Notes: a model not told the origin generated them from the sequence alone. A stretch of 64,000 nt of DNA from Chrysogorgia sp. JL179-B06 (GCA_035772405.1 JAYKKM010000378.1:1658501-1722500), one strand, 5' to 3'. Shown: positions 30,326 through 41,486, numbered from the stretch's first letter. Numbers and translations are program-made.

Positions 30326-30585
30326 GGTTGGTAGGGTGGAGGTTCTTCGAGTTGTACATTCACAAATTGTCCGATCAAATGTGAAAAATCGTCCGATGAG
30401 TAGGTGTATATATATTTCTCATGCCATAAAAATAATAGCTTATATATTATTCTATCGGCACGTGCATTGTTGGGTAACATATCCACTTTACAACATTCAA
30501 GCACTTGATATTCAATATGTGAAAAATACTTTGCTAAATCGGTCAGTATTACCAACAGAGGATTTTCTTTAGTACCTGCAATCAT
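30322..30585 (-). CDS. Unrecognised element 3 protein with C-terminal PPPY motif
   Basis: 87 residues, helical N-terminal two thirds (LLVILTDLAKYF, YKLLFLWHEKY). It ends EEPPPYQP; PPxY is the WW-domain-binding late-domain motif used by many viruses to recruit NEDD4-type ubiquitin ligases. Whether it works that way here is untested. First of a three-gene minus-strand run. Confidence 0.5.
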   Translation of the reverse strand: MIAGTKENPLLVILTDLAKYFSHIEYQVLECCKVDMLPNNARADRIIYKLLFLWHEKYIYTYSSDDFSHLIGQFVNVQLEEPPPYQP

Positions 30586-30769
30586 TTTGAAAGTGTTCTA
30601 AAAAAAATATGACTTCTAACATGTGTTTTTATATCTTTTCCTACAACGTTTTTACCAATAAATATTTTTAAGCAATGTGTACTTGCATTATTAAGTCAAC
30701 AAAAAGATTAAAAAGATTTACATGTATTAGTATTCGTCGGTAATCGTCTTATAATATTGATTTTATCAT

Positions 30770-30893
30770 TCAACCAATGAGAGTACCCCGATTTTTTATT
30801 GGGGAATTAAGTTCAACCAATCAGGATACCCCATTTTTTTTAACGTGTTTTTTATAAGCGTTTGTTCCTAATTTTTTTAGTCACAATATCATT
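30770..30893 (+). promoter_or_regulatory. CCAAT/TATA promoter with duplicated CCAAT box
   Basis: CAACCAATGAGAGTACCCC (about 30772) and CAACCAATCAGGATACCCC (about 30813) form a direct duplication. TATAAGCGTTTGTTCCT follows near 30852, about 40 bases before the ATG at 30894. Layout is that of a host RNA polymerase II promoter. Confidence 0.6.
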
Positions 30894-32135
30894 ATGGCTC
30901 GTGTGAAGCAGACTCATAAAAATATTGAAAGTGGAAAATCAATTGCTCGGGTTGAAAGTAGGGGAAAAGATATTCCTACAATGTTAAAACAACGTCGTCT
31001 AGAGCGACAAGAATATCGTAATAAGACTCTGGATATTTCAGATGGTGAAACATCATGCCGTCAAGAAATCAGAGGAAAAAAGAAAGTCAAACATTGTACA
31101 ACTAAAGACAACATTGCACAGTCGCAATTAAATTTCGCTGTACCGATAACTCAAGAACAGTCCAGTTACATTCTACACCCGCAAGCGAAGTATAACGCGT
31201 CGCCACGGCAAGCAAAGATACCGTCTCTACCCCAACAAATAAATTCACCGTCTCAAGAACACCCTCTACTCCCGCAAGCGAAGTATAACACATCGCCACG
31301 GCCAGCAAAGATACCGTCTCTACCCCAGCAAGTAAATTCACCTCTACTACCGCAAGCGAAGTATAACGTGTCGTCGTGGCAAGCAAAGATACCGTCTCTA
31401 CCCCAGCAAGTAAACCACCTACCACCTCTACTATCGTAAGAACAGTATAATATACCTCTTCAAACACCGCAAGCAAAGTATAATACATCTCCTATTCCAC
31501 CGCAAACGATCTCACCGCCACGGCCTGAAGATGAATTAGATAATTACATATACGATATGCCCATTGATTTCTTTGGACAAATTCCTATTCCTTCTCCTGC
31601 GAATTTAATACGAATGTGTGATGAAATGGTACCCGTTCAACAAGGAAAACAATTATTACAAATTGTGGATGAATTAGCAAATGCTCTTTCCCCAACATTA
31701 TCTCCTATTCCTCTTTCGCCACCACAACTACCACAGCCACCTAATTCACCCCAACCATTATTTCCAGTGTGTGAAGAAGAGGAAGAAGAAGAAGAGGAAG
31801 ACGACGGAGAAGTATTGAACGATCCACCATTGAAGAAAAGATGTTATAAACGTTCGTTAATATATATGAAACGTGAAAAAAAAGGCGATGAACATCATGA
31901 AGAAAAACGAATGACAATCTATTCAAATTATGATCAAGATATTATTTGTACACAACGCGATAAATATCGTGAGTTAGAGGGTCTCTATATTGAGAAACTA
32001 TATATAAATAAACAATATTTGCAATGGCGTTCAAGAAAATTTACGAATGACCTTATGGAAAAACGATATATAATGGATAATAATAAGGATTTGAAAAGAA
32101 AACATGATTTAAAAAAAGAAAACCGAAATGTATAA
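30894..32135 (+). pseudogene. Proline-rich repeat protein with histone H3-like N-terminus, one in-frame stop
   Basis: A single frame of 414 codons interrupted only by TAA at 31437-31439, so it is either recently inactivated or ends early at 181 residues. The N-terminus MARVKQTHKNIESGK matches the histone H3 tail at A1, R2, K4, Q5, T6, G13 and K14 (numbered without Met). A basic region follows, then proline-rich repeats of the type PQAKYNTSPRPAKIPSLPQQ (about 95-205), a run of nine glutamates near 300, a basic KKRCYKR and a helical, strongly charged C-terminus. The TAA falls in a repeat where other copies have CAA. Promoter boxes lie upstream. No family recognised beyond the tail match. Confidence 0.6.
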
Positions 32136-32176
32136 AATGATAGTGTTGTAAATAAAAATATCAGTAATGTGAAAAC

Positions 32177-32587
32177 ATGGAGGTGTGGAATGTCATGGTA
32201 AAAGAACTGGCACGTTTTGAAATAAAAATTAATAAAAATATGGAGAAAAGTGTGTGGAAATGTCTTGGCGAACATGAGAATTTATTTAGAAATATTATTG
32301 GATATTTAAAAATTCCACGTGAACTTTTGGATGTATATAATCGGATGGATAGACATGAAATTGGACAAATAATAGCATTTTTTGCTTTAATCCTATGTTT
32401 TTTTAGATATAAAAACATTGATAATGAAGAATATTATATAAAATTATTTGTACGACAAACAATTTTAGATTTTAGAAATTCTCATCTTAAATTCATTTTA
32501 TTCCCCAATGACAAAAAACACACTGGCAAAAAAAACACTGGTTTTTTGTTGTTGAATATATTCTTTGAATTTTTAAAATTAGTCTAA
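32177..32587 (+). CDS. Unrecognised element 3 protein
   Basis: 136 residues, helical, with one hydrophobic stretch (GQIIAFFALILCFF, about 72-85) and a basic C-terminal third. It starts 41 bases after the preceding frame in the same direction. No motif recognised; a membrane protein is possible. Confidence 0.4.
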   Translation: MEVWNVMVKELARFEIKINKNMEKSVWKCLGEHENLFRNIIGYLKIPRELLDVYNRMDRHEIGQIIAFFALILCFFRYKNIDNEEYYIKLFVRQTILDFRNSHLKFILFPNDKKHTGKKNTGFLLLNIFFEFLKLV

Positions 32588-32847
32588 ATACAATTTTTCA
32601 ATACTCTGTATTATAATGTCAGGATCTTCATAGTTAATATTATATGCTTCTATAATTTTATTTTATTTTTTTTTTATTTTAAAAAACAAAATTAGATAAT
32701 ACTATATTTACAAATTAATGATAATTTATTACATAGAAATCTAACAATCGTCTTTTAAAATCCTCCAATTTTAAATAAATATAATAAATAAATAAAAAAT
32801 TAAACATTAAAAATTAAAATAAATTTAAATTTAAATTTAAAAAAATA
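32588..32847. other. Low-complexity AT-rich DNA at the retroelement 3' side
   Basis: Long A/T runs and three TTTAAA-type repeats (32820-32840) lie immediately 3' of the retroelement stop on the minus strand. This probably contains its 3' end, but no clean poly-A tail or target duplication is visible. Confidence 0.4.
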
Positions 32848-35800
32848 TTAAAAAACTCCTAAACGGCTTTCTCTATAGCCCAGTTCAATGTTTGCGTGTG
32901 GATCCCGATTCGTAGAAGAACGGCTCCCTCTTATTGCCATAACTGCCGACCGTATCAAGGCGAAAGATAATGTGCATCGCATCCACGCAAGTGTGATGCT
33001 GTAATCTGACTTTCGCTTCTGTGCTAACAATTCTGCTAGGCGTTTATAAGCAACGGTTGTCTCTTTTCCAAGTCCCCCACTTGTTGAAAACACAAGAGGT
33101 GTAAATGCAGCATATTCAACTTCCCTAATTCTGTCTCCGTACTCCCTCTTCTTAGCCATCTCATGTTGTCTGTAGAGTGCAGGTATATTGGTATTTCGGT
33201 AGCTCGATGCGTTTGGGTGAAAAACCCTAACATCAAAAAATGCAACTTGCTGCCTACTCCAAAAACCCTTTGCTCTAATATCTACTCTTGCTTCATCTTG
33301 CTTGTTTGCCGTTCTTGGTAATATGATCTCGCCTGCGAGTGGTTGTAGCTGTGGTTCTTTTTCCACATCAGAACATACTTCCATCAGCCATTGGGTGGTT
33401 ATGTCTCTAATCTCGTTATGCCTTATTATTGGTAGTCCACCAAAAGGGCATATCATGGCGTGGTCTGCTGAAAAATTCTTGCCACACTTACATTGGAGTG
33501 GTACATTTTTCAGCTGCCATCCATATCGCAGATGGAGCGCATCACGAAATTGTCCTTTGTTCAGGTTGAAGCCTTGATCTTGTAGTGGTAAAACTGACAA
33601 CCACGATGACGATCCTTTCTCGCAAAGTAAGTCCATCATTCTTTGCTTTGGTGGAGATAGACTTTCTCTGACTTGTTGAGCCAAGCTCTCAATTTCCTGT
33701 TGTTTATGCCGACGCAGATTTGTTTTGATGGATTGTAGTTGTGGTCTAATGAAGGATTCCTTTTGCTCGACAATCATATCTTTCAAGGTTTCGCTGATCT
33801 TTTGTGAGGCATGATATTCTCCACTTGCACTGGTTACTGGGTTGATAATGTTTAGACCACCGTAGCGTATGGGTAGAGAGAGAAGTCTCCTTTCTTCAGA
33901 AGTACACTGACATCTACCAGTTAATGCCGGAATAAAGGTTTGACTAATCGTATCTTCTAATGGCTGAAATAGACTGTCAATATCCTCGATTGTCCGCATT
34001 ATATATCGCCATTTTCCCAAAATGCAATGAGAGAACGCAGCATATGCAGATTGGGGATATCGTTCTGCTATCTTGGAAAGATTCTTAATTTCTTCAACAA
34101 AGTCTTCGACTTTGTGAGCTGCATACTCGTTAGCAAAGCAGGTTGAACCAACAGTTGAACCAAGCATCTCATGTCCATCAGTTGTCACTAGAATTCCCGT
34201 TCCTTCAAAAATTTAATTGCTTCTTCTTGAAACTCTGGTTTAACAATGAGGTGTGTTTTACTTGCGTTTGGATGGTATCCCATCTGTGGACCGATAGCTG
34301 ATAGACACTGCCACCATCTTCTTAATGCTTCGATCTTTCCTCCTGCAGTGGAATCATCAGCAAACCATACTTGTTTAACTCTTGGCTCAACTGATCTCAA
34401 TCTTCGAATTAAAGGTGTCACAGCAAGAGCGTACATAGCCATTGCCAGGGGATCTCCTTGAGTAATTCCTTCCGATGATTCAATTTCTCCTCCTCCGGTG
34501 ACAAATAGCCTTACTGGGGTTTGATAGGTATTATTCAGGACAGTTGATATTGCGGGACAGATAACCCCGATGTTATGCAGCGCGACTTGTCGATTGATGG
34601 TGTTGAATGCGTTGTTAGCATCTACCAATAATAATGCTTCTGTTTCCTCAGATGACATAATCTCATTCATGGCATGAACTGCAGCTTCACAACCGGCTTC
34701 ATGGCCCGCACATGCCTGTAGTGGCCCCGCGGCTTCCTGGACATAATTTCCAACCACTTTAAGGATGGACTTTGCTATAATACGCCTTGGCACCTCGCCA
34801 ATACCAATTGGACGTACTCCTGGATTTTTGTTGAGTGGTATTAATCGACACGCTACAAATGCAGATAAACCTTCATAATGAACAGCTGAAGTGCACAGGC
34901 GTCGTGCTATTCCAGCTAGCGCATTACATAAATCAACGGAGGCACTTTTAAAGGATGAACAAAAACGACGCCATGCATAGGCATCAAGTCCCGATGGGCC
35001 GGCAGCGCCTTGTGTCTTGTTTGCGGCTACCCTGATTGACTCTCCAGTAATTCTTTCGAATATGACGGGATCGTAATGAGTTTCGTCCATCTCGGGCTCA
35101 GGTAAAAGTGTCTCTGCTACCGGAACTCTTCCCTGCGGATGCTTTTCCGCTAAAACCTCCCGTGTCGTCTTCCATTGGATATTACCATCGTCATCCTCTC
35201 CCACAGGTATTAGTGAATCTATATTTAATAGACCTCCTTTATTTGCATTGGAAATTAGACGAACCGCTTGCCGTGTCTTTCCTTGTAACATGAGACGATT
35301 GAAACCCCTTGCAATCTTTTCCGACTCGACTTCCGCTGAGGTTCTAGAGATAATGTGATTTTGAATACACTTCCCCTCAGAGATTAACTTTTCAATCTTT
35401 CCTTCCGACCATAAAGTCATTCTGCGTTCTAAACAGGCTATATGTTCCTTGGTTTTGCTTTTAGCGTGAGGCTTTTGTAATAATAAGCACTGCACTCAAG
35501 AGGTGATTCGTCTGCGTAGGCTTGGTATAATCTGGCCAATTCTTTAATGAATGCTTTTCCAACTTTTCCAGATGGAAGAAGAAATATATTTCGCCTCCAT
35601 TTGACTATTTCCTCATATGCACCATCTATACGTTGAGCAAACACCTCTCCACTGAACTCGCCCCATTGAAACGGAATTGGAATATTCATATGCACTTCTG
35701 AAGGAGTATGATTTGCATAATTTACTTGTTCGTTTATGCAAATTTCATCAACAACATTGGCATTTTCTTGTTGACTTCTTTCTTGAACCCCAGTTGCCGT

Positions 35801-36115
35801 CCTTTCCATGGCTTTATTCGCTTCACCGTTCACATATACTGCTTCATCAGCGTTAATACTTTCTTGTCGATTTCTTTCTTGACTTTTCACCAGTTGAGCT
35901 GCTTTGTCTCTCAGATTCTGAGCTGTTAGGCCTAATGAGGCATATCCTTTTTCCTCCCATAACAACCTCATGATTTCCATATAGCCTTTCCTTTGATAAT
36001 TCTGGCCGCTCTGATGTTCTGCTATTGCTCTTTCACGACAAACCAAAATATCTGCCACCATCTCTTCGGTCCATTTTGTTCTTCCAGTGGTTGTATTCTT
36101 TCTTTTCGGCGGCAT
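32848..36115 (-). mobile_element. Non-LTR-type retroelement with RT and C-terminal endonuclease, frameshifted
   Basis: Reading down from ATG 36115: a SANT/Myb-like DNA-binding start (GRTKWTEEMVADILV ... YMEIMRLLWEEKGY), then a reverse transcriptase with VRPIGIGEVPRRI, LLLVDANNAFNTIN, EGITQGDPLAMAMYALA and the catalytic FADDS (35495-34188), then CKCG ... DHAMIC zinc-binding residues followed by RHNEIRD and a VDIRAKGFW ... AFFDVRV segment of PD-(D/E)XK appearance (34188-32848). That tail resembles the restriction-like endonuclease of R2-type elements. The frame changes near 35490 and in a T run near 34210-34216, so no full protein can be made. Inserted between two element 3 genes. Confidence 0.75.
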
Positions 36116-36305
36116 CTTGTCTTTACTATTTGGAGTTCTTGTTAAAGTATTTAAGCTCAACTATCTTACTTCTCACTTCTGTTAAATAGCAGCTTCTGTT
36201 AACTGCAAACCTAGCTAGGCTTTCTTCTTAAACTTATAAACAAGTCAGAATTTAGTCGCCATGCTATCGTTCACATAAACTGAACTGCTAATAAACTTCA
36301 ATATC
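36116..36305. other. Retroelement 5' flank
   Basis: Probably contains the 5' untranslated part of the retroelement; its exact end is not visible. Confidence 0.3.
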
Positions 36306-37371
36306 TTAAAGCACAAGGTCCGACGGCCATAGTCGGCGGCCATCATAATAATTATATAATATATCCAAATGCGGAGGGTAAAATTGTAAACTAATGGGTC
36401 TATTATTTTGTATAATACTATTATTAACTATATCAGAAAATAAACTGACTTTAAACTTATAATTTTTACTTGTCTTATTAAACAATTTAAACCAATAAGA
36501 GTAATTCTTACAATTTTTAAAACAACAGGTAATTGGTGCGGGTTTCGTTATCACTAGCTTAACAATCTTTTCGAGATTAAATTTATAAACCCTATCGTTA
36601 CTTGCGTTAATTTTTGATATAGGGTTATGATTTTCGCAAAAGAAAATAAAACAAACTCGCAAGTTGATAAACTACTTTCTCAAAAACATCTAAATTATGT
36701 AGATAATAAAAAGTAGACTTCAAATAAAACGGGTCTATAAAATATAAATAAATACAGCAATATGTAAATTCGCGACTAAAGCAACGATTAAGTAATGTAT
36801 TACAAAGATAACCTCCCCCATATCCTATGGGTTTAGGAATTGTAGTTGGATTATCAGTAATAGTAATAGAAATAAAATGGTAAATATCATTTCTAGGGTA
36901 ATAACTTGTTGGAATTTCAATAAAAAAAATATCGGAATGATTATCATTCAAATGAAAAATAGATTTCACTAATGTTTGAGCGGGTATTAATAGTAATTTA
37001 TGATAACGCTCACATAGTTTTTCACCATAAATAAAATATTTTCGTTGTGTATGAACAACGGGTATTATATAGTGTTGTTTATCTGTTAAGATTCGCCAAT
37101 CCTTGCATTCATCTTGGAGCATATCAGTTTTCATTTTTTCAATATAGGCGTAGTCTCCATACCCCCGACCAAGTTGTCTCGATTCAATTTCCATACATTC
37201 GATAATCCCTCCATAGTAATAGTCACATATGTCACAGACGGCAAATAATAATCCAATGTAACGGTTACGAAAATGTTGTATATAATAAACAATTTTCAAT
37301 ATCGTCTCAATATTGATTTCTTGATCATTAGCTTGCTCATAGGTTCTTTTACTACCAATGTTTAACGACAT
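36306..37371 (-). CDS. Unrecognised element 3 protein, possibly frameshifted near its end
   Basis: ATG at 37371 begins MSLNIGSKRTYEQ; the frame runs to 36625 (248 residues) with aromatic-rich, mixed sequence, two close cysteines (AVCDICDYYYGG) and FISITITDNPTTIPKPIGYGG near the middle. A second frame without its own ATG overlaps the end and continues to 36306, also cysteine-containing (CCFKNCKNYS). It could be the original C-terminus after a one-base shift, in line with other damage in this element, or chance. It is divergent from the gene at 37837. No family recognised. Confidence 0.4.
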
Positions 37372-37836
37372 TCTCAAAAGCGATGACGTTTTTTAAAAAA
37401 TCGACTTGTATATATACTATTTTCTCATTCTTAAAATATATATTTCCACACGCAGAATTTAACACGATAAAAATTTGAAAAAAGTATTATTGTAATTACA
37501 ATGTATAATATATCAACTGATTTGACGTGTATGTGTTTTAGAACAACATTAGGGATTCGCTTTAATCCACAACACAGCATTGGTGCAACTAATCCCCGTG
37601 TATTTGTTTAGAAGAAAATCGCTAATTATGGATTCGCGTCTCTAATTCCCAAAACACACATTCATTGTATACGAGTATCACAAATCATCGGGATGACATG
37701 AAAGCTTTAATCAACGAACTCTGATTGGTTCAAACCAATCTACCCCCAGTAACACATAGTAACGCAGGATGCAATTATAAAAGCCGATGTAGCGTCGAAA
37801 ATAATTAATATCAGTCTGAGTGTAGGAGAGTGAGAG
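37372..37836. promoter_or_regulatory. Divergent promoter region
   Basis: For the plus-strand gene, ATTGG/CCAAT boxes (37723-37740, facing both ways) precede AATTATAAAAGCC (about 37771), roughly 60 bases before the ATG at 37837. GGATTCGC words occur twice (37552, 37631). Confidence 0.5.
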
Positions 37837-38646
37837 ATGGCAAAAATATTTGAGAACGTGAACAGCGAAATTAAAGAAGACTTCATCCCGTTAGAGACAA
37901 CTGAGAAGAATAAATCTGAAGAGACTATCGAGGAGTTGTATACTGGTAAATATAATTGTGCATTTAACAAATGTAAAGAAGAAATATCCCAAGAACGACA
38001 AAAATTATTTTTATCCCGTATCACACATATAATGGATTGTGAATGTTACCAGTTTAGGGGTGAGAGACCCAGTTATCGTGAAGTAACTCTTCTTGAACTT
38101 CAAACGAAGAAGTATTTTATTTATCATTGTTATGATGACAAGTTAAAACCCTACAAAGAGCTAACTCGAGGGGAACGTTCTACCGTCTACTATCAATATC
38201 GATGTCATGGTTTAGACTATTTATCTGAAAGAAAATCAAGAGATTATTTTAGTCAAAGTGAACTTATAAATAGATTAAGTTATTTATTTCGTAATGTTTT
38301 TTCCCCGAATGCTATTATCGGGTATAAAGGTGGTGATAAAGAATCTTCTTTAGTTAAAACACTTCAAGAAAAAACTATTTTACATTGTGTTAATCTTGAA
38401 TTTTTTGGAATTGAGAAGTACGATTATTTACTTTCGTTTTATAATCTTAAGCCAAGAAATTGTTGGTATCATACTAGCGAACCAACATGTTTATTGTATC
38501 ATTGTAGTTTGTTTGAATGTCTTTTATTTGCGGCATGTTTGTTTCGTAAATTAGAAGAGGAGATAATGAACGATCTGTACTCTCAATGTATGATAAGGAA
38601 TTTAATTTTTAAAATTTATTCTCTCCTGAAAATTTTACCTAAATAA
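37837..38646 (+). CDS. Unrecognised element 3 protein
   Basis: 269 residues with many cysteines, paired as CAFNKC (46-51), CECY (near 67) and several near the C-terminus (CLLYHCSLFECLLFAAC), suggesting zinc binding or disulphides. The N-terminus is acidic, the middle holds YYQYRCHGLDYLSERKSRDY. Intact frame with its own promoter. No family recognised. It resembles 36306-37371 in length and composition, but not clearly in sequence. Confidence 0.5.
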   Translation: MAKIFENVNSEIKEDFIPLETTEKNKSEETIEELYTGKYNCAFNKCKEEISQERQKLFLSRITHIMDCECYQFRGERPSYREVTLLELQTKKYFIYHCYDDKLKPYKELTRGERSTVYYQYRCHGLDYLSERKSRDYFSQSELINRLSYLFRNVFSPNAIIGYKGGDKESSLVKTLQEKTILHCVNLEFFGIEKYDYLLSFYNLKPRNCWYHTSEPTCLLYHCSLFECLLFAACLFRKLEEEIMNDLYSQCMIRNLIFKIYSLLKILPK

Positions 38647-38982
38647 AAAAATACTGTCTTTTGATTTAAAAAAAATCAAAAAAATATTGAATGTATTTTC
38701 CTTTTTATTTTTAGAAACACAAAGATTGTTTAAAAAATTATCAAAAGTACATTTAAGAAATGTTTATATTTTGAAAATAAAACGTACATTAGAACGTTAT
38801 TATTTTGTCAATGATGTACATGTTGTCAAAAACACTATTTTTGTAAAAATAGGAGAGAAGTTTTAAAAAAAATAAGATGATCATAGAAACTCTTTGTACA
38901 TTTAAATATATAAAAAATGATATCATTCTACTTATAGTATAAATAAAATGTTCTTAATTTTTTTCTCTTATTGGCATTAAAA
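38647..38982. other. AT-rich spacer with a TATA box
   Basis: A TATAAATAAAATG box (about 38937) precedes the gene at 38983. No gene seen in the spacer. Confidence 0.35.
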
Positions 38983-39664
38983 ATGAGTCAGAAAAAAATC
39001 ATCCATCAAAGTGAACGTTTTTGGCTTTTGAATCCAAGAAAAAATGCAACAGTTGCTTTAAAATCAGCAAAAAATCTATATGAGTTTCAAGAAGTGTCTT
39101 GGATACGGGGTGTAGTACCAACGAGTTTTCTTGACGGTTATAAAATTAAAACAAATATTCGAAAGGCAGGTGAATTTACTGATTTTTCATTGACATTTAG
39201 TGACAATAGAAAATTTCAAACAGATACACAGAATTATCTTACGGGAGAATTAGAAGCAAGAAAAAAAAATTGGTTATAAACGAAAAATAATTCATAGTAT
39301 TGATGTAAAACTTAAAAATAATATTCTTGAAAAATATCACGATGCATTAGGATGGAGTATTGTTCAAGTTAAAAAAGAGATATTCGAAGAGAGTGAGTTA
39401 GGATCAAATATTGGACAATCTAGTAAATATTATTTTGCTCCTAATCAATTGTTTATTGATCCTGAGAGAAATTTCTTTAACGATGATAAACGTTTTGTAG
39501 ATTTAGCTTATAATTTACCCGCTGACGAAGATTTTATATTGATTCAAAACATACAATTTATAGATGATCATTTTTTTAATAAATATGGTATTAAAATTGG
39601 TGAAGCTGATAAACCCTATATTGAATACGATATTTCTATTGTTTATTCCGATGGATATACGTAG
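38983..39664 (+). pseudogene. Unrecognised element 3 gene broken by a one-base shift
   Basis: Starts MSQKKIIHQSERFW. The first frame ends at 39279 just after a run of nine A; the reading continues in another frame from there to 39664 without a stop (last part YDISIVYSDGYT). The combined coding length would be about 226 codons. A TATA box lies upstream. The homopolymer makes either decay or a base-calling error possible. Beta-like pattern; a virion protein is conceivable but unsupported. Confidence 0.5.
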
Positions 39665-39715
39665 ATATACCCCTATATAAAGATCGTTTTTTCAAGATGG
39701 TCGTGTGTAAGTGTC

Positions 39716-40240
39716 ATGGCTATTTTTCAGAGAGTACTAAATCAAGAGGGATATAAGATTTATCACGATTTAACACAATACAGTTATGTGGAATCTGTTT
39801 TTTTTTGGCAATTAGTAGGAAGTGTGGAAGTTGGGAAATCAAGATATCATCTACTAATATCTATAGCTGATTATGAAAAATATTTACGGTATAAATTTAT
39901 ACTGGAAGTAGAATGTTCAAAAAATCCCCAGATATGGATTATACATCATGAGGAACACGCAATTCCAGAAGAATGTTATGAATTTCTTCGTAAAATATGT
40001 GAAGTATGAAAAGACCGACTCCCACGTATCAGCGACAAAGGAATTGGAGAATATTTAAAGATACTAGATTACGATAGAAAACATTGTTTTACTTATGAGT
40101 GCTTTAGGAGTATTATAGCATTATATTATGATTTTTTTGTTTATAATAAAACTATAAAATACTCTTGTAAAAAATGTAAAGGGGTATGCGAATGTAATGG
40201 GGATTACCCTAATTTCACCAGTGTAAATTTTAATAAATAA
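39716..40240 (+). pseudogene. Unrecognised element 3 gene with an in-frame TGA
   Basis: 97 codons (start MAIFQRVLNQEGY) end at TGA 40007-40009; the same frame then continues open for 76 codons to TAA at 40238, including a cysteine cluster CKKCKGVCEC. This suggests a nonsense mutation in a zinc-binding protein, or less likely readthrough. A CCTATATAAAG box lies at about 39670. Confidence 0.45.
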
Positions 40241-40437
40241 GAGGTTGTAATGTAGAAAAATATTCAATGGACAATATCCTTATATGTAACGAAATAATAC
40301 AATGAATGTATTTTTTTTATTTGAAAATTAATACATTAAAAACTTTTCAACATGGTTTCTGGGCTTATGATATACAAGTCGTCCTTTTTGAAAACGTCTT
40401 TTGATTTTTTTCGTTCCTAGTTTTGCAATAATTTTTA

Positions 40438-40611
40438 CTACATTAGCTTTTTTTTAAGCTCTTTTTTAAAATCGTTTATAAAAAGTTTTCCGTATTTATT
40501 GACTGTTTTATTTCCTCCACGTTGCCTTTTTTTCCCTTTAAAAATACCTCCACGTTGCCTTTTTTTCCCCTTAAAATCACCACCTCGTAACTCTCTTATT
40601 CTTCCTACCAT
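40438..40611 (-). CDS. Small very basic protein with GKKRQRGG repeats
   Basis: 57 residues. After MVGRIRELRGG come two copies of FKGKKRQRGG and a lysine-rich tail. The composition resembles condensing or core peptides of adenovirus-like particles. ATG 40611 is preferred; its start lies two bases after the stop of the SET gene, implying one message. Function is inferred from charge only. Confidence 0.45.
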   Translation of the reverse strand: MVGRIRELRGGDFKGKKRQRGGIFKGKKRQRGGNKTVNKYGKLFINDFKKELKKKLM

Positions 40612-40613
40612 TG

Positions 40614-41166
40614 TTATGAAGGTTGTTTTCTCTGCCAATAATTATCACCATAGTCTGCAAAAATTTCTTCATGGGGTTTTATATGTTTTATACTTTCTAA
40701 ATACATTTTTTTATTATTGGGGTCGTAAACAAAATCGGAATTATTTTTATATATAGAACCGGTTTTCCCATTATTCGCATAACGTGCTGCTGCGTGAGTT
40801 GTCAAATAGGCATCGATACAAGTGTTTGCATCGTTACAAATACTATATACAGCATTAGTGTTTTTACCATATTTACGATCCAATTTGGTTTGTTTTGTTT
40901 TTTTCCCCGTATAATAAGAAATATTACGATCGGGTTTAAAAGGTTTTTTTCCAAGCAAATAATCCTTCACCAGCATTGGGGATATTTGATTTCTTGATAC
41001 GTAAGTTATTTTGTTTTGCTAAATGAATCCAACATTTTTTTGTTTTTGCTGTTCGTTTACGACATCTTATTATTTTTAGGGTATTACTTCTACATTGAAG
41101 AACGTGACGTATACTTTGAGATTTATCAGTGTTCCGTTTTTTTCGAGGTAACTTAATTCTTACCAT
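40614..41166 (-). pseudogene. SET-domain lysine methyltransferase, frameshifted
   Basis: The first frame (41166-40936) has a basic N-terminus, then the SET opening NIPNAGEGLFAW; the second (40976-40614) has ISYYTGKK, a TTHAAARYANN stretch at the place of the NHxxxPN motif, and the closing PHEEIFADYGDNYW. These are hallmarks of SET methyltransferases acting on histone or other lysines. The two frames meet at a run of seven A/T near 40940-40950, so the copy is broken or miscalled by one base. Next to a small basic gene. Confidence 0.65.
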
Positions 41167-41171
41167 TTTTT

Positions 41172-41486
41172 TTAAAATATAGTTTTTATTCCTAAATAAT
41201 CATTATTTTTTTCATGTGTCTGAATAAATTTTACCAAACATTCAACTTTATAGATAATATCTTCGGGACAGTTGTATATTTCTTTTTTTAATTCTGTTAT
41301 TCTTTGTTTTAAAATCTTTGATGAAATAGGTATTATCTTTTCTTTATCTTCTGTAAAATTTAGTAAACATTCCTTTAAAAGATACGGCGTAAATAATATT
41401 GAAGGATCATTATCTTGAATTTTATACCCGATATAAGGTGAGTTAGACGTTTGTAAATATATTTCAATATAAACAATTTCACTCAT
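41172..41486 (-). CDS. Unrecognised element 3 protein
   Basis: 104 residues, start MSEIVYIEIYLQ, mixed sequence ending IKTIF. It precedes the SET gene by five bases on the same strand and is divergent from the myristoylation-motif gene at 41529. No motif recognised. Confidence 0.45.
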   Translation of the reverse strand: MSEIVYIEIYLQTSNSPYIGYKIQDNDPSILFTPYLLKECLLNFTEDKEKIIPISSKILKQRITELKKEIYNCPEDIIYKVECLVKFIQTHEKNNDYLGIKTIF

